A stretch of 64,000 nt of DNA from Nonomuraea cypriaca (GTDB taxonomy: Bacteria > Actinomycetota > Actinomycetes > Streptosporangiales > Streptosporangiaceae): positions 1 through 64,000 of the forward strand of contig NZ_JADOGI010000019.1 of the NCBI RefSeq assembly GCF_015645445.1, in the 5' to 3' direction. Below are positions 48,676-57,331 of the stretch, in pieces. Each line of letters opens with the position of its first letter. The first letter of the stretch is position 1. Below the pieces are notes generated by a model, which saw nothing but the letters and a program-made list of their open reading frames with translations, made no database searches and had not been told where the DNA came from. Position numbers and translations under genes: made by a program.

Positions 48676-51393
48676 TTACCGAGAGTTGAACAATTGGATG
48701 GTCGCGATTTCCCACGGCCCCAGGGGAAGCCGCAGCACGCCGTCCGTGACGGGCACGGACTCGCCCGGTCGCCCGCGCAGGTCCGCGTGTCTGGCCTCGG
48801 TGAAGGCGCCCTCGATGACCGCTTCCGTGTCCGAGGGGGTGAGCGCGACCAGCCGGAGCTCGCGCCGGTCGTCGCGCGTCCTGAGTGACGTCATCACCAC
48901 GCCCTCCCCCGTCACCGAGAGTCCCGTGGCGGGTGACGGCAGGGGGAGCGTCCGAGCGCCCGTTCCCGGCACCACCAGCAGGTCGTGCCTGAAGGTCTCC
49001 GCCTGCGGCACCACCTCCTCCCAGGATCCCTGGTACGGCATCAGCGCCAGGCTCACCGACCGCACCCCACGCGACTGCGCGGCCGGTGTCGGCAGCTGGG
49101 GACCGGCGGGTTCCGGGCGCAGGGCGTTGCGGTTGCGGGAGAGGTAGCCGACCGAGCGAAGCAGCGTGAGGGCGAGTTCGGCGCCCTCGTCCACCAGCTC
49201 GTACTCCGTCACGTGCTCAAGCAGCGCCGCCACACCGCCGGCGGCCACCCACGAGGAGGCAGGGAAGGTGGGGAGAGGTGTCTCGCCGCAGCCGGCCTCC
49301 GCGGTCAGGCCCCGCGTGACGACCGCGAACTGCCCCTCGGCGTACGACTGCGACGCCTTCGACGGCAGCGGCACGTGCAGGCGTACGCGGTGGTCGGCGC
49401 AGCGGTTGTCGAACTCGACGTTCAGCCGGACGTACGGCTCGCCCGCGCGCAGCTCGACCCGGGTGGTGACGACGATCTCCTCGGTCCTGGCCGTCCGCGC
49501 GGCGGCGGGCAGTTCCTCGGCCCCGTCGATCCCGTCGCCCGCGGCGGGCCAGCGGTACGCGCGCCGCACGTCCACCGCCGCCACCAGCGGTCCCGAGCAG
49601 ATCAGCTCGACCTCGACCGCCTCGGGCTCGGACACGACGAGGTCCGTGGCGGGCGGCGCGTGGTTGTAGGTGTCGCCCACGTCGCCGCCGTCTACGATGC
49701 GGCCGGCTCCCGTGACCGTGGTGCCGTCCCCGGAGACGAGCGTCAGCGTGCCGTCCCCGGCGATCGCCACCCGCAGCAGCCCGTTGTCCAGCACCTCCTC
49801 GTCGCCCCGCACCGGCGGCGGCGTCGCGTCCGAGCCGAACGCGCAGGGCTGCCCAGTGGAAGCACCGGTGGAGGCGGAGCGCGGCGCGGGCCTGACGCTC
49901 GTGTGCCCCAGCGCCGGCGTCTGAACGAGGGCGGCGACCGTGCGCCGAGGCTCGGCGAGGATGCGGACGCGGGTCACGCCGTCCAGCGCCCCACGCAGGT
50001 CGTCCACGTCGAACACGACCGGCGTCTCCCGCGCGACCGTGAACGTCAGCGTCCCGTCCTCGACCGACCAGTTCGTGATGTGCTGCCCGTACAGCTCGGT
50101 CCCGTGGATGAACGTCAGCGCGGTGGCCGGGTCCATCTCCTGGTCGAGCAGCAGCGTGGCGGCGTACTCCAGGGGTTGCGCGGGCACCGGCGCGCCCGAC
50201 GGGTCCACCAGCGGGTCCATCCCGGCGACGTCCAGGAGCACGACCCCGCTCCGCGCGGACGGCGTCGGGTTGACGACGAGCACCCCGCCGGACGGTACGG
50301 CGGCCGCCAGCCGTGCGGTCACCATGTCGCGCACGGCCTGCCCGAGGTGCTCGGCCTCCGCGATGCGGGCGGCCACCTGCTGGGCGGTGTCGTCGACGCC
50401 GCAACCGGTCACGGAATCGTGTCCGCTGGCGTCCACGAGCCGCCACCACGCCATGTCCAGGAACCGCCGCGGCCACTCGGCGCCCCACAGCGTGGCCAGC
50501 GGCTCGGCGTAGCGCTCCACCATCCGCTCGGCGCGTCCCATGGCCTGCTTGACGTGGGCGCGGACGGAGATGACGCCGGGCAGGATGTTGGCCCGCGCGT
50601 GCGAGCGCAGCTCACCGACGACTCGGGGCAGTCCCGCCACGTCACCCGATTGAACACCGATATATCCGGACAAGGTGTCCATGCGGCCGCCGATCGCCGC
50701 CACCATCTCCGGCAACCCTCGCACGGGCGCGGAATGGTCGGTCCCGTACATCGCCAGCAGCGGTCCCTCGGGCCCGTGCCACTCGCGCATGGTCGCGACG
50801 AACGCCGTGGCCCGGTCCGCCAGCCCCTCCGCGTCGGAGAACAGGTGCGCCCCGTTGCCGTACCCGCCCGCGGGGAGGTACTGGGTGCGCAGCGCCGTCC
50901 CGTCCGGCGCGACCCAGGCGAAGGCGTCCGTGGTGACGGAGGACGGCACCCCGCGATACACGCAGGCGTGCAGCAGCCCGGCCTTGCGCAGGATCTGCGG
51001 CATCTGGGCCGTGTGCCCGAACATGTCCGGCAGGTACCCCACCGGCATCGCCCCGCCGAGCTTGTCCGCCCGGTCCATGCCGAGTTCGAGGTTGCGAACG
51101 ATGTTCTCGCCCGAGCACAGGAACTCGTCCAGCAGGATCTGCCACGGCCCGACCGCCAGCCGCCCGGACTCGACGAGCGCGGCGACGCGGTCGCGGTTCT
51201 CCGGGCGTACCTCCAGGTAGTCGTCGACGCAGGCGAGTTGGCCGTCGAGGGTGAAGTGGTAGCGGGGCTCGCGCTCCATCGTGTCGAGCACCTCGTCGAG
51301 CAGCGCCACCAGGCGCAGTCTGAAGCGCTGGAATGGCTCGTACCACTCCCTGTCCCAGTGCGTGTGCGGTACGACGACGATCTCCGAGCTCAC
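48676..51393 (-). CDS. GH38 alpha-mannosidase
   Basis: Glycoside hydrolase family 38 enzyme of 905 residues. The zinc and active-site motifs are HTHWDREW (10-17), ILLDEFLCSGENIVRNLELG, GYLPDMFGHTAQMPQILRKAG with the nucleophile Asp near 123, and the later MYGTDHSAPV His. Central three-helix bundle and C-terminal beta-sandwich domains follow. There is no signal peptide, so it acts on imported mannosides. It is the last gene of an eight-gene coupled operon with a sugar ABC importer and inositol-type enzymes; its start overlaps the upstream stop by 4 bp. Confidence 0.93.
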   Translation of the reverse strand: MSSEIVVVPHTHWDREWYEPFQRFRLRLVALLDEVLDTMEREPRYHFTLDGQLACVDDYLEVRPENRDRVAALVESGRLAVGPWQILLDEFLCSGENIVRNLELGMDRADKLGGAMPVGYLPDMFGHTAQMPQILRKAGLLHACVYRGVPSSVTTDAFAWVAPDGTALRTQYLPAGGYGNGAHLFSDAEGLADRATAFVATMREWHGPEGPLLAMYGTDHSAPVRGLPEMVAAIGGRMDTLSGYIGVQSGDVAGLPRVVGELRSHARANILPGVISVRAHVKQAMGRAERMVERYAEPLATLWGAEWPRRFLDMAWWRLVDASGHDSVTGCGVDDTAQQVAARIAEAEHLGQAVRDMVTARLAAAVPSGGVLVVNPTPSARSGVVLLDVAGMDPLVDPSGAPVPAQPLEYAATLLLDQEMDPATALTFIHGTELYGQHITNWSVEDGTLTFTVARETPVVFDVDDLRGALDGVTRVRILAEPRRTVAALVQTPALGHTSVRPAPRSASTGASTGQPCAFGSDATPPPVRGDEEVLDNGLLRVAIAGDGTLTLVSGDGTTVTGAGRIVDGGDVGDTYNHAPPATDLVVSEPEAVEVELICSGPLVAAVDVRRAYRWPAAGDGIDGAEELPAAARTARTEEIVVTTRVELRAGEPYVRLNVEFDNRCADHRVRLHVPLPSKASQSYAEGQFAVVTRGLTAEAGCGETPLPTFPASSWVAAGGVAALLEHVTEYELVDEGAELALTLLRSVGYLSRNRNALRPEPAGPQLPTPAAQSRGVRSVSLALMPYQGSWEEVVPQAETFRHDLLVVPGTGARTLPLPSPATGLSVTGEGVVMTSLRTRDDRRELRLVALTPSDTEAVIEGAFTEARHADLRGRPGESVPVTDGVLRLPLGPWEIATIQLFNSR

Positions 51394-52469
51394 GCTGCCT
51401 CCCCTCCCATGGGCAGATCATGCTGTACGGCGTAGCAGGCGGCGATCCGCTGGGCCGTCACGATGTCCTCGAGCCCGCCGTCCGCTCCGGTGAGCGGCGG
51501 CCTGCCATCGTTCACGAAAGCATGGAAGGCGGCCAGTTGTACCTCGAACGCCTCAGTCACGTCGCGCCACTCCGTACGGCTCTCGCCGCCGGACACCACG
51601 GTGAGCGTCGTCGGGGCGTTCATGAGGTAGGGCGAGGGGAAGACGAGTTCGAGCGAGCCGCGGTCGTGGTGGATGGTCACGGTCTCGCGGTAGGCCGGGT
51701 AGTCCTCCAGGTAGTGCCACCGGATGGTGAATCTGCCCTGGACGGGCAGCGGCCCCGAGATCTCGATGGACCCGGGCGCGGGCCCCCACATCTCAACGTA
51801 CGAAATTTCGGTGGGCGACCCGGTAAAGCGCCTTAAGAGCGACAAATCGTGACAAATTGAGCCGAGTGCTACGCCGTACAGGTTGCGTACCGACTCGGGG
51901 GCCGACTCCCCCAGCGCCTCGGAGACGAGCGCGGTCTCGGCGGCCCGCAACGAGGCCGGCAGCCCGGCGTCCACGTCCCGCGCCTGCGTCAGGTTCGCAT
52001 ACGCGAGCTGCGACTCCCCGCTCGGATGCAGCACACTCACCTCGACCGACCTGATGACGCCGGGACCGCCCAGCTCGGCCAGCAGCTCCTCGGCCCGGCG
52101 CACGGCCGGGTCGTACTGCTTCATGTAGCCGACCATCAGCCGGCCCTCGGGCAGCGCCGCCACCTCGGCCCTGGTCAGCGCGAGCGGCTTCTCGCACAGC
52201 ACGGCGTAACCGGCCGCGAGGGCCTGGCGCACGTACTCGCCGTGTGAGCCGGAGGCCAGCATGAGCACGGCCTCGAAGCCGCCGCCCGCGAGCATCTCGT
52301 GCAGCGAGGTGTGGCGATCGGGCGCGCCGAGCCGGTCGCCCACGGCGTCGGCCAGCGTGCGCGACAGGTCGCAGACGGCCACCACCTCGAACAGGTCACG
52401 GCGCCTGGACAGCAGCGGTACGTACACCGCCTGCGTGACCGCGCCGCACCCGACAAGAGCGATCTTCAC
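51390..52469 (-). CDS. Gfo/Idh/MocA family dehydrogenase (inositol-dehydrogenase-like)
   Basis: NAD(P)-dependent oxidoreductase of 359 residues. Rossmann start MKIALVGCGAVTQAVYVPLL, VVAVCDLSRTLADAVGDRLG, and the family EKPL (YAVLCEKPLALTRAEVAAL), then GYMKQYDPAVRRAEELL. The substrate part is a beta-sheet dimerisation domain. Next to an IolE-like dehydratase it would supply the keto-inositol or oxidise a sugar to a keto-sugar. Coupled by 4-bp overlaps to both neighbours. Confidence 0.88.
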   Translation of the reverse strand: MKIALVGCGAVTQAVYVPLLSRRRDLFEVVAVCDLSRTLADAVGDRLGAPDRHTSLHEMLAGGGFEAVLMLASGSHGEYVRQALAAGYAVLCEKPLALTRAEVAALPEGRLMVGYMKQYDPAVRRAEELLAELGGPGVIRSVEVSVLHPSGESQLAYANLTQARDVDAGLPASLRAAETALVSEALGESAPESVRNLYGVALGSICHDLSLLRRFTGSPTEISYVEMWGPAPGSIEISGPLPVQGRFTIRWHYLEDYPAYRETVTIHHDRGSLELVFPSPYLMNAPTTLTVVSGGESRTEWRDVTEAFEVQLAAFHAFVNDGRPPLTGADGGLEDIVTAQRIAACYAVQHDLPMGGEAA

Positions 52470-53353
52470 AGTCCCAGGTCCTTCAGCTTGCGGCGGTTGG
52501 CCGCCTGGTCGGCGATGTTCTGGGCGACGGTGCGGCGTCCCGGCAGGGTGTCCTGCTCGATGACGATCCAGCCTGCGTAGCCGATGTCGTCGAGCGCGCG
52601 TACCACGCCGGGCAGGTCCAGCTCACCCTCCCCGAGCGGGGCGAACCCGCCGCGGCCCATGAGCTCGCGCAGGTCCACGCCCTCGGCCAGGGCGGTCGCG
52701 AGGATCTTCGTGTCGCCGTCCTTGATGTGCACGTGGCCGACCCGGTCCGCCCACGCGTGCAGCGCCGTCACCGGGTCGCCCCCCGCCAGCAGCAGGTGTC
52801 CGGTGTCGAGGCAGAGCTGCACGTCGGTCAGCTCCAGCAGGTGCTCCACGTCGTCGGGCGTCTCGACGTAGGTGCCGAGGTGGTGGTGGAACGCGGGCTC
52901 GAACCCGCGCTCGCGGCACCGGTCGGCCGCCTCCTGGACGCGGGCCGCGTACGCCGGCCACTCGGACGGCACCAGCCCTGGAGCGCTCCCCCCGGGACGG
53001 GCGAACCTCTCGGGCGAGCCCGAGCAGCCCAAAGTGGGCCGCGGCGGCAGCGCCCCGGCTGGCACCGACGCGAAGACGTCCAGCGTGGCGTCCAGCGCGG
53101 GCAGCGCCCGCCTGAACCCGTCCTCGTCGTTGTAGGGCAGATCGGCCCAGCCGCCGGCCAGCGCCAGGTCACCGAGGCGTGCGGCCAGATCGGCGCCGGT
53201 GCCCAAGTAGCCGAGCGGGCCCAGGTCGATGCCCTCGTAGCCGGCCTCGGACAACGCGTGGACCATCTCGTCGGCGCTCAGCGGCGGCGGCGCGTCGCTC
53301 AGTTCGAACACGCCGAAGCTCACAGGGGCGTTGGCGATCTTCCTCACGCGCAT
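52466..53353 (-). CDS. IolE-like inosose dehydratase (xylose-isomerase-like TIM barrel)
   Basis: TIM-barrel protein of 295 residues. It follows IolE (2-keto-myo-inositol dehydratase, EC 4.2.1.44) along its length: IANAPVSFGVFE at the start, the metal and active-site stretch EPAFHHHLGTYVETPDDVEH, LCLDTGHLLLAGGDP, VGHVHIKD, and FAPLGEGELDLPGVVRALDD ending with WIVIEQDTLPG. An inosose isomerase or other keto-sugar enzyme is the alternative. It overlaps its neighbours by 10 and 4 bp. Confidence 0.82.
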   Translation of the reverse strand: MRVRKIANAPVSFGVFELSDAPPPLSADEMVHALSEAGYEGIDLGPLGYLGTGADLAARLGDLALAGGWADLPYNDEDGFRRALPALDATLDVFASVPAGALPPRPTLGCSGSPERFARPGGSAPGLVPSEWPAYAARVQEAADRCRERGFEPAFHHHLGTYVETPDDVEHLLELTDVQLCLDTGHLLLAGGDPVTALHAWADRVGHVHIKDGDTKILATALAEGVDLRELMGRGGFAPLGEGELDLPGVVRALDDIGYAGWIVIEQDTLPGRRTVAQNIADQAANRRKLKDLGL

Positions 53354-54528
53354 AGCGCGATCACCTCGTTCTCGTACGTTTCCAAGCGATGTCGTCCTTC
53401 GGTCGCCGGCAGCAGCACCCGCTCACCGCGGACGACCTGCCGCGTGCCGTCGGGGCGTACCAGCACCAGGCCGTCGGCGTCCAGCGCCAGCAGTTCGCCG
53501 CCCAGCCTGAGTAGCAGCGGCCCGCCGGGCTCCGCCGAGACGGCGGTGCGCCCTGCGCGTACGCCGTCCAGCACCGCGCTCGCGTCTTCGGCCAGCACCC
53601 AGGTCGTGGGCGCGCCGGGCAGGCCGTCGGACCCGTGGCGGTGGAAGTCGCTGCCGCCGATCGCGATCACGTCGTCCCGCCAGGCGTCGGCCCAGGCCAG
53701 CGGCGCGCCCCAGCGGCGGTCCCACCAGCCGGAATGCCAGACCTCGGCGACCCTGGGGCGGCGGCTGAGCGGCTGCAGCCAGGCGCAGTCGCCGCCGAGC
53801 GGGTGGTTGATCGAGATGATCCCGCCCGCGCGCTCGGCGTGCTCGACCCAGGCGTCGACCGGCTGCCTGAAGTCCACCCAGCCGACGTCGCCGAACACGT
53901 TCGCGTGGCCGCGGTCGGTGGTGACCTCCTGGCCGTGGATGAGCGTGACCTCCCGGTCGATCTTGTCCAGCCAGGGGTGGTGGCTGACGGTGTTGTGGTC
54001 GGTGACGGCCAGGAAGTCGAGCCCGCGCCCGTGGGCCAGCTCGGCCAGCTCGGCGATGGTGAGGCCGCCGTCGCTGTGCAGGGTGTGCGCGTGGAAGTCA
54101 CCGGCGAACCACCGCAGGCCGTCCACGTCGGGAATGTCCCTGCGGGGCGGGCGCTCGCCGTGCGGCGGCTCGGCGACGACCGGCTGGGGCGGTGCGGCGG
54201 TCTCGGTGGTGATCTCCAGCGTGAAGTCGAGCCCCTGCGGCGGGATCCGGTGCAGCCGCAGCCACACGTGCCAGGTCCCCGCCTCCGGCGATCCCGGCAG
54301 GTAGCCCGGCGTCGCCCAGTCCGGAGTGATCGTGTACTCGTCCCGCGCGCCTCCCGACCAGCCGCGGAAGCCCTCGGGCGAGCCGCAGCCGAGGTCGATG
54401 ACGCCCTGCGACCGGTCGTACCCGAGCTTCACGGTCACGGCGGCCGTGCCTGCGGGCACCTCGAACGGCACCTCACGCAGGATCCGCTCCAGCCTGTCAT
54501 CCAGGCTCCAATGACCCCTCCTGGTCAC
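53344..54528 (-). CDS. CehA/McbA-type PHP metallohydrolase
   Basis: Protein of 394 residues in two parts. Residues about 1-120 are a beta-sandwich-like domain (VPAGTAAVTVKLGYDRSQ, WHVWLRLHRIPPQGLDFTLE). Residues about 150-330 are a PHP domain: WFAGDFHAHTLHSDGGLTIA, LDFLAVTDHNTVSHH, GQEVTTDRGHANVFG, GGIISINHPLGG and AIGGSDFHRHG supply the His/Asp/Glu metal ligands. Such proteins are predicted phosphoesterases. The GTG at 54528 forms GTGA with the stop of the ATPase gene; longer readings run into that gene. A phosphodiesterase step in uptake of a phospho-sugar or phospho-inositol compound is inferred. Confidence 0.82.
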   Translation of the reverse strand: MTRRGHWSLDDRLERILREVPFEVPAGTAAVTVKLGYDRSQGVIDLGCGSPEGFRGWSGGARDEYTITPDWATPGYLPGSPEAGTWHVWLRLHRIPPQGLDFTLEITTETAAPPQPVVAEPPHGERPPRRDIPDVDGLRWFAGDFHAHTLHSDGGLTIAELAELAHGRGLDFLAVTDHNTVSHHPWLDKIDREVTLIHGQEVTTDRGHANVFGDVGWVDFRQPVDAWVEHAERAGGIISINHPLGGDCAWLQPLSRRPRVAEVWHSGWWDRRWGAPLAWADAWRDDVIAIGGSDFHRHGSDGLPGAPTTWVLAEDASAVLDGVRAGRTAVSAEPGGPLLLRLGGELLALDADGLVLVRPDGTRQVVRGERVLLPATEGRHRLETYENEVIALCA

Positions 54529-55589
54529 ACCAGCTCTCCGTCCCGGTAGATGAGGGCGCGGTCGCGCCGGGGCAGCGCGTAGCCGGCGTCGCCGACGGCG
54601 GGTTCGCCGCCCTCGGGCACGACGGCCTGCACATTCACGTCGTTGACGTCGAGGGTCACCAGGTGGGAGGCGCCGAGGTTCTCCACGATGGCCACCCTTC
54701 CGCCCAGCCCGCCGTCCGCGGGCTCGGCGGAGTAGGACATGTACTCGGGCCGTACGCCGTACACGATCGTCTCCCCGTCGGTCAGCAGGCCCTCGGCCGA
54801 GACCGGGACCGCCACCTTGCACCCTGCCACCTCCAGCGTGTCACCTCGTACGGCGCCGTCCAGGAGGTTCATGGGCGTCGAGCCGATGAAGCCGGCCACG
54901 AACGTGTTCGCGGGCCGCTGGAACACCTCGGCCGGCGTGCCGATCTGCCGGATGTGCCCCGACTCCATGACGGCCATCCTGTCGGCCATGGCGAGGGCCT
55001 CGGCCTGGTCGTGGGTGACGAAGACGGTGGTGACGCCCAGCTCGCGCTGGAGCTTCTTCAGGAACGTACGCGCTTCGAGCCGCAACCGGGCGTCCAGGTT
55101 GGACAGCGGCTCGTCGAACAGGAACGCCTGCGCCTGCGTGGCCATCACCCTGGCCAGCGCGACCCGCTGCTGCTGCCCGCCGGAGAGCTGGCCCGGCCGC
55201 CGGTCCATGAGGAGTTCGAGCCCGAGCCGCGCCCCCACCTCCACGGCCTTGTCGCGGCGCGTGCCCTTGGCGACCTTCTTGATGCGCAGCGGGTAGGCGA
55301 TGTTGTCGGTGACGTCCATGTGCGGAAACAGCGCGTAGTCCTGGAAGACCATCGCGACGTCCCTGCCGCCCGGCTGCACGCCGGTCACGTCGCGCGCGCC
55401 GATCACCACCGCCCCGCCGGTGGCGGTCTCCAGGCCGGCGATCGTGCGCAGCAGCGTGGTCTTGCCGCAGCCGGAGGGGCCGAGCAGGGCGAAGAACTCG
55501 CCGTCGGGGATGACCAGGTCGAGCGAGTCGAGGGCTTTCACTCCGCCGGGATAGACCTTGGTCAGCCCGCGTAGTTCGATGGCGGCCAT
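54525..55589 (-). CDS. Sugar ABC transporter ATP-binding protein (UgpC/MsmK type)
   Basis: ATPase of 354 residues. Walker A GPSGCGKTT, Q loop VFQDYALFPHMDVTDNI, signature LSGGQQQRVALARVM, Walker B AFLFDEPLSNLDARLR, switch His in VFVTHDQAEALAMADR. The C-terminal TOBE-like domain (YGVRPEYMSYSAEPADGG) is usual for carbohydrate importers. Its ATG immediately follows the TAA of the permease gene, and its stop overlaps the PHP gene start. Confidence 0.93.
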   Translation of the reverse strand: MAAIELRGLTKVYPGGVKALDSLDLVIPDGEFFALLGPSGCGKTTLLRTIAGLETATGGAVVIGARDVTGVQPGGRDVAMVFQDYALFPHMDVTDNIAYPLRIKKVAKGTRRDKAVEVGARLGLELLMDRRPGQLSGGQQQRVALARVMATQAQAFLFDEPLSNLDARLRLEARTFLKKLQRELGVTTVFVTHDQAEALAMADRMAVMESGHIRQIGTPAEVFQRPANTFVAGFIGSTPMNLLDGAVRGDTLEVAGCKVAVPVSAEGLLTDGETIVYGVRPEYMSYSAEPADGGLGGRVAIVENLGASHLVTLDVNDVNVQAVVPEGGEPAVGDAGYALPRRDRALIYRDGELV

Positions 55590-56408
55590 TTAACGCTTGA
55601 TCCCTCCGTGGAAGCGGAAGCCGTATTTCTTACTAACAAACAGGTACATGAGCACGACAGGGATCGAATAGAGGAGACCGAACGTGGACAACATCCGCAG
55701 GTTCGCCTGGCCGCCCTCGGTGTACAGCGTGTACGTGATCACCGCCGCCGGCTGCTTCTCGACGTCGCTCAGCAGCAGGTAGGGCATCAGGAAGTTCCCC
55801 CACACGTTGGCCACCGCCCAGACCGCGATGGTCGCCAGCCCAGGGCGTACCAGGGGGACGACCACGTGCCGCACGATCTGCAGCGGCGAGGCCCCGAACA
55901 CCCGCGCGGACTCCTCGTACGACTTCGGCGTGGAGTCCATGAAGTCCTTCATCATGAAGATCGCCGCCGGCAGCAGGCCCCCGGTCAGGATGAGGATCAG
56001 ACCGAGTTGCGAGTCGATGAGGTTGAGCTCGACCGCGAGCTGGAACAGCGGCACCATCGCCGCCGTCCCCGTGATGATCGACGACAGCAGCAGCAACGCG
56101 TAGAGCAGCGCGTCGCGCCCCGGCAGCCGCACCCGGCTCAGCGCGTACGCGGCCAGCGCCGCCAGGATCACGACCAGCACCGCGGTCCCCGCCGACAGCA
56201 GCACCGAGTTGTACAGCGACGGCAGCGCGTACGGGTGCTCCACCACCGCCTGGAAGTTCTCCCAGGTGAAGTCGGGCACGGAGACCTCGTACGTCGGGTC
56301 CGACGTGAACGGCGCCGTGACCAGCCACAGCAGCGGGACCGTGAAGAAGGCCAGCAGCACCGCGATGAGCGTGTAGAAGCCGATCCGGCCGAGGACGAAG
56401 CGCGTCAT
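55590..56408 (-). CDS. Carbohydrate ABC permease (MalG/UgpE type)
   Basis: Permease of 272 residues with six membrane helices and the EAA loop ESARVFGASPLQIVRHVVVPLVRPG. The N-terminal FYTLIAVLLAFFTVPLLWLV helix and the DSTPKSYEESARVFGAS stretch are typical of MalG-like subunits. Start overlaps the partner permease stop by 4 bp (56405-56408). Confidence 0.93.
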   Translation of the reverse strand: MTRFVLGRIGFYTLIAVLLAFFTVPLLWLVTAPFTSDPTYEVSVPDFTWENFQAVVEHPYALPSLYNSVLLSAGTAVLVVILAALAAYALSRVRLPGRDALLYALLLLSSIITGTAAMVPLFQLAVELNLIDSQLGLILILTGGLLPAAIFMMKDFMDSTPKSYEESARVFGASPLQIVRHVVVPLVRPGLATIAVWAVANVWGNFLMPYLLLSDVEKQPAAVITYTLYTEGGQANLRMLSTFGLLYSIPVVLMYLFVSKKYGFRFHGGIKR

Positions 56409-57331
56409 TTCTTGCTCCGGAGCAGCCGCAGGTAGAACACCGCCACGACCAGGTTGATCAACAGGATGACCGTGGAGATCGCGGCGCCGTACCCGAGCTC
56501 GCCGCCCTGCAACGCGACCTTGTACACGTGCACGGCGAGCACCTCTGACTCACCGTCGGGGCCGCCGGCGGTGAGCATGAACGGGGTGAAGTCGTTGAAC
56601 GTCCACAGGCTGATCAGCAGCAGGTTCGTCAGGATGTGCCCTCTGATGTGCGGGAACACCACGTCTCTGAGTTGCTGCCAGCCGGAGGCGCCGGCCAGGC
56701 GGGCGCTCTCCAGGTGCGAGGGGGGCACGTTGCCGAGCGCGGCGCCGTACAGCATCATCGAGAACGCGGTGCCGCGCCAGGTGTTGAAGACGATGATCGA
56801 GAGCATCGGGTGGTCGAGCAGCCAGGCGAAGCCAGGGATGCCGAGCAGCGCGTTGAGCGTGCCGCCGTCGCGGTCGAGCAGCGCCACCCACAGGAACGAC
56901 ACCACCGCGCTCGGCAGGATCCAGGCCAGGATGACCAGGCCCTCGACCAGCCGCTTCAGCGGCCCGCGCCGGTCGCGCAGCAGCCAGGCGATGGTGAACC
57001 CGAGCCCGACCTGTCCGATGATCGCCGAGCCCAGCACGAACTGCGTGGTCAGCCACGTGGAGCTCCAGAACGCAGTGTCGGACACCGCCTTGACGAAGTT
57101 GTCCAGCCCCACGAACTGCGGCTCGGCCGCCGCGACCCCGGTCAGCCGGTAGTTGGTGAGCCCGAGATAGAGCACCCACAACGCGGGGAAGACGAGGAAG
57201 ACGGCGATGAGCAGCAGCGCGGGAGCCACGAAGGCCCCCGCGCGCCACCGGCCCAGGCCCGCCGCGTCCGAGCCGTCACCGCCGCCTCGCGCGGTCTCCT
57301 TGAACTCAGGAGGCGATATTGCCTGCGCCAC
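56405..57331 (-). CDS. Carbohydrate ABC permease (MalF/UgpA type)
   Basis: Permease of about 308 residues with six membrane helices (GAFVAPALLLIAVFLVFPAL first) and the EAA loop LESARLAGASGWQQLRDVVFP. The GTG at 57331 has AGGGA about 8 nt upstream and overlaps the end of the binding-protein gene by 26 bp; an ATG at 57346 is also possible. Confidence 0.9.
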   Translation of the reverse strand: MAQAISPPEFKETARGGGDGSDAAGLGRWRAGAFVAPALLLIAVFLVFPALWVLYLGLTNYRLTGVAAAEPQFVGLDNFVKAVSDTAFWSSTWLTTQFVLGSAIIGQVGLGFTIAWLLRDRRGPLKRLVEGLVILAWILPSAVVSFLWVALLDRDGGTLNALLGIPGFAWLLDHPMLSIIVFNTWRGTAFSMMLYGAALGNVPPSHLESARLAGASGWQQLRDVVFPHIRGHILTNLLLISLWTFNDFTPFMLTAGGPDGESEVLAVHVYKVALQGGELGYGAAISTVILLINLVVAVFYLRLLRSKK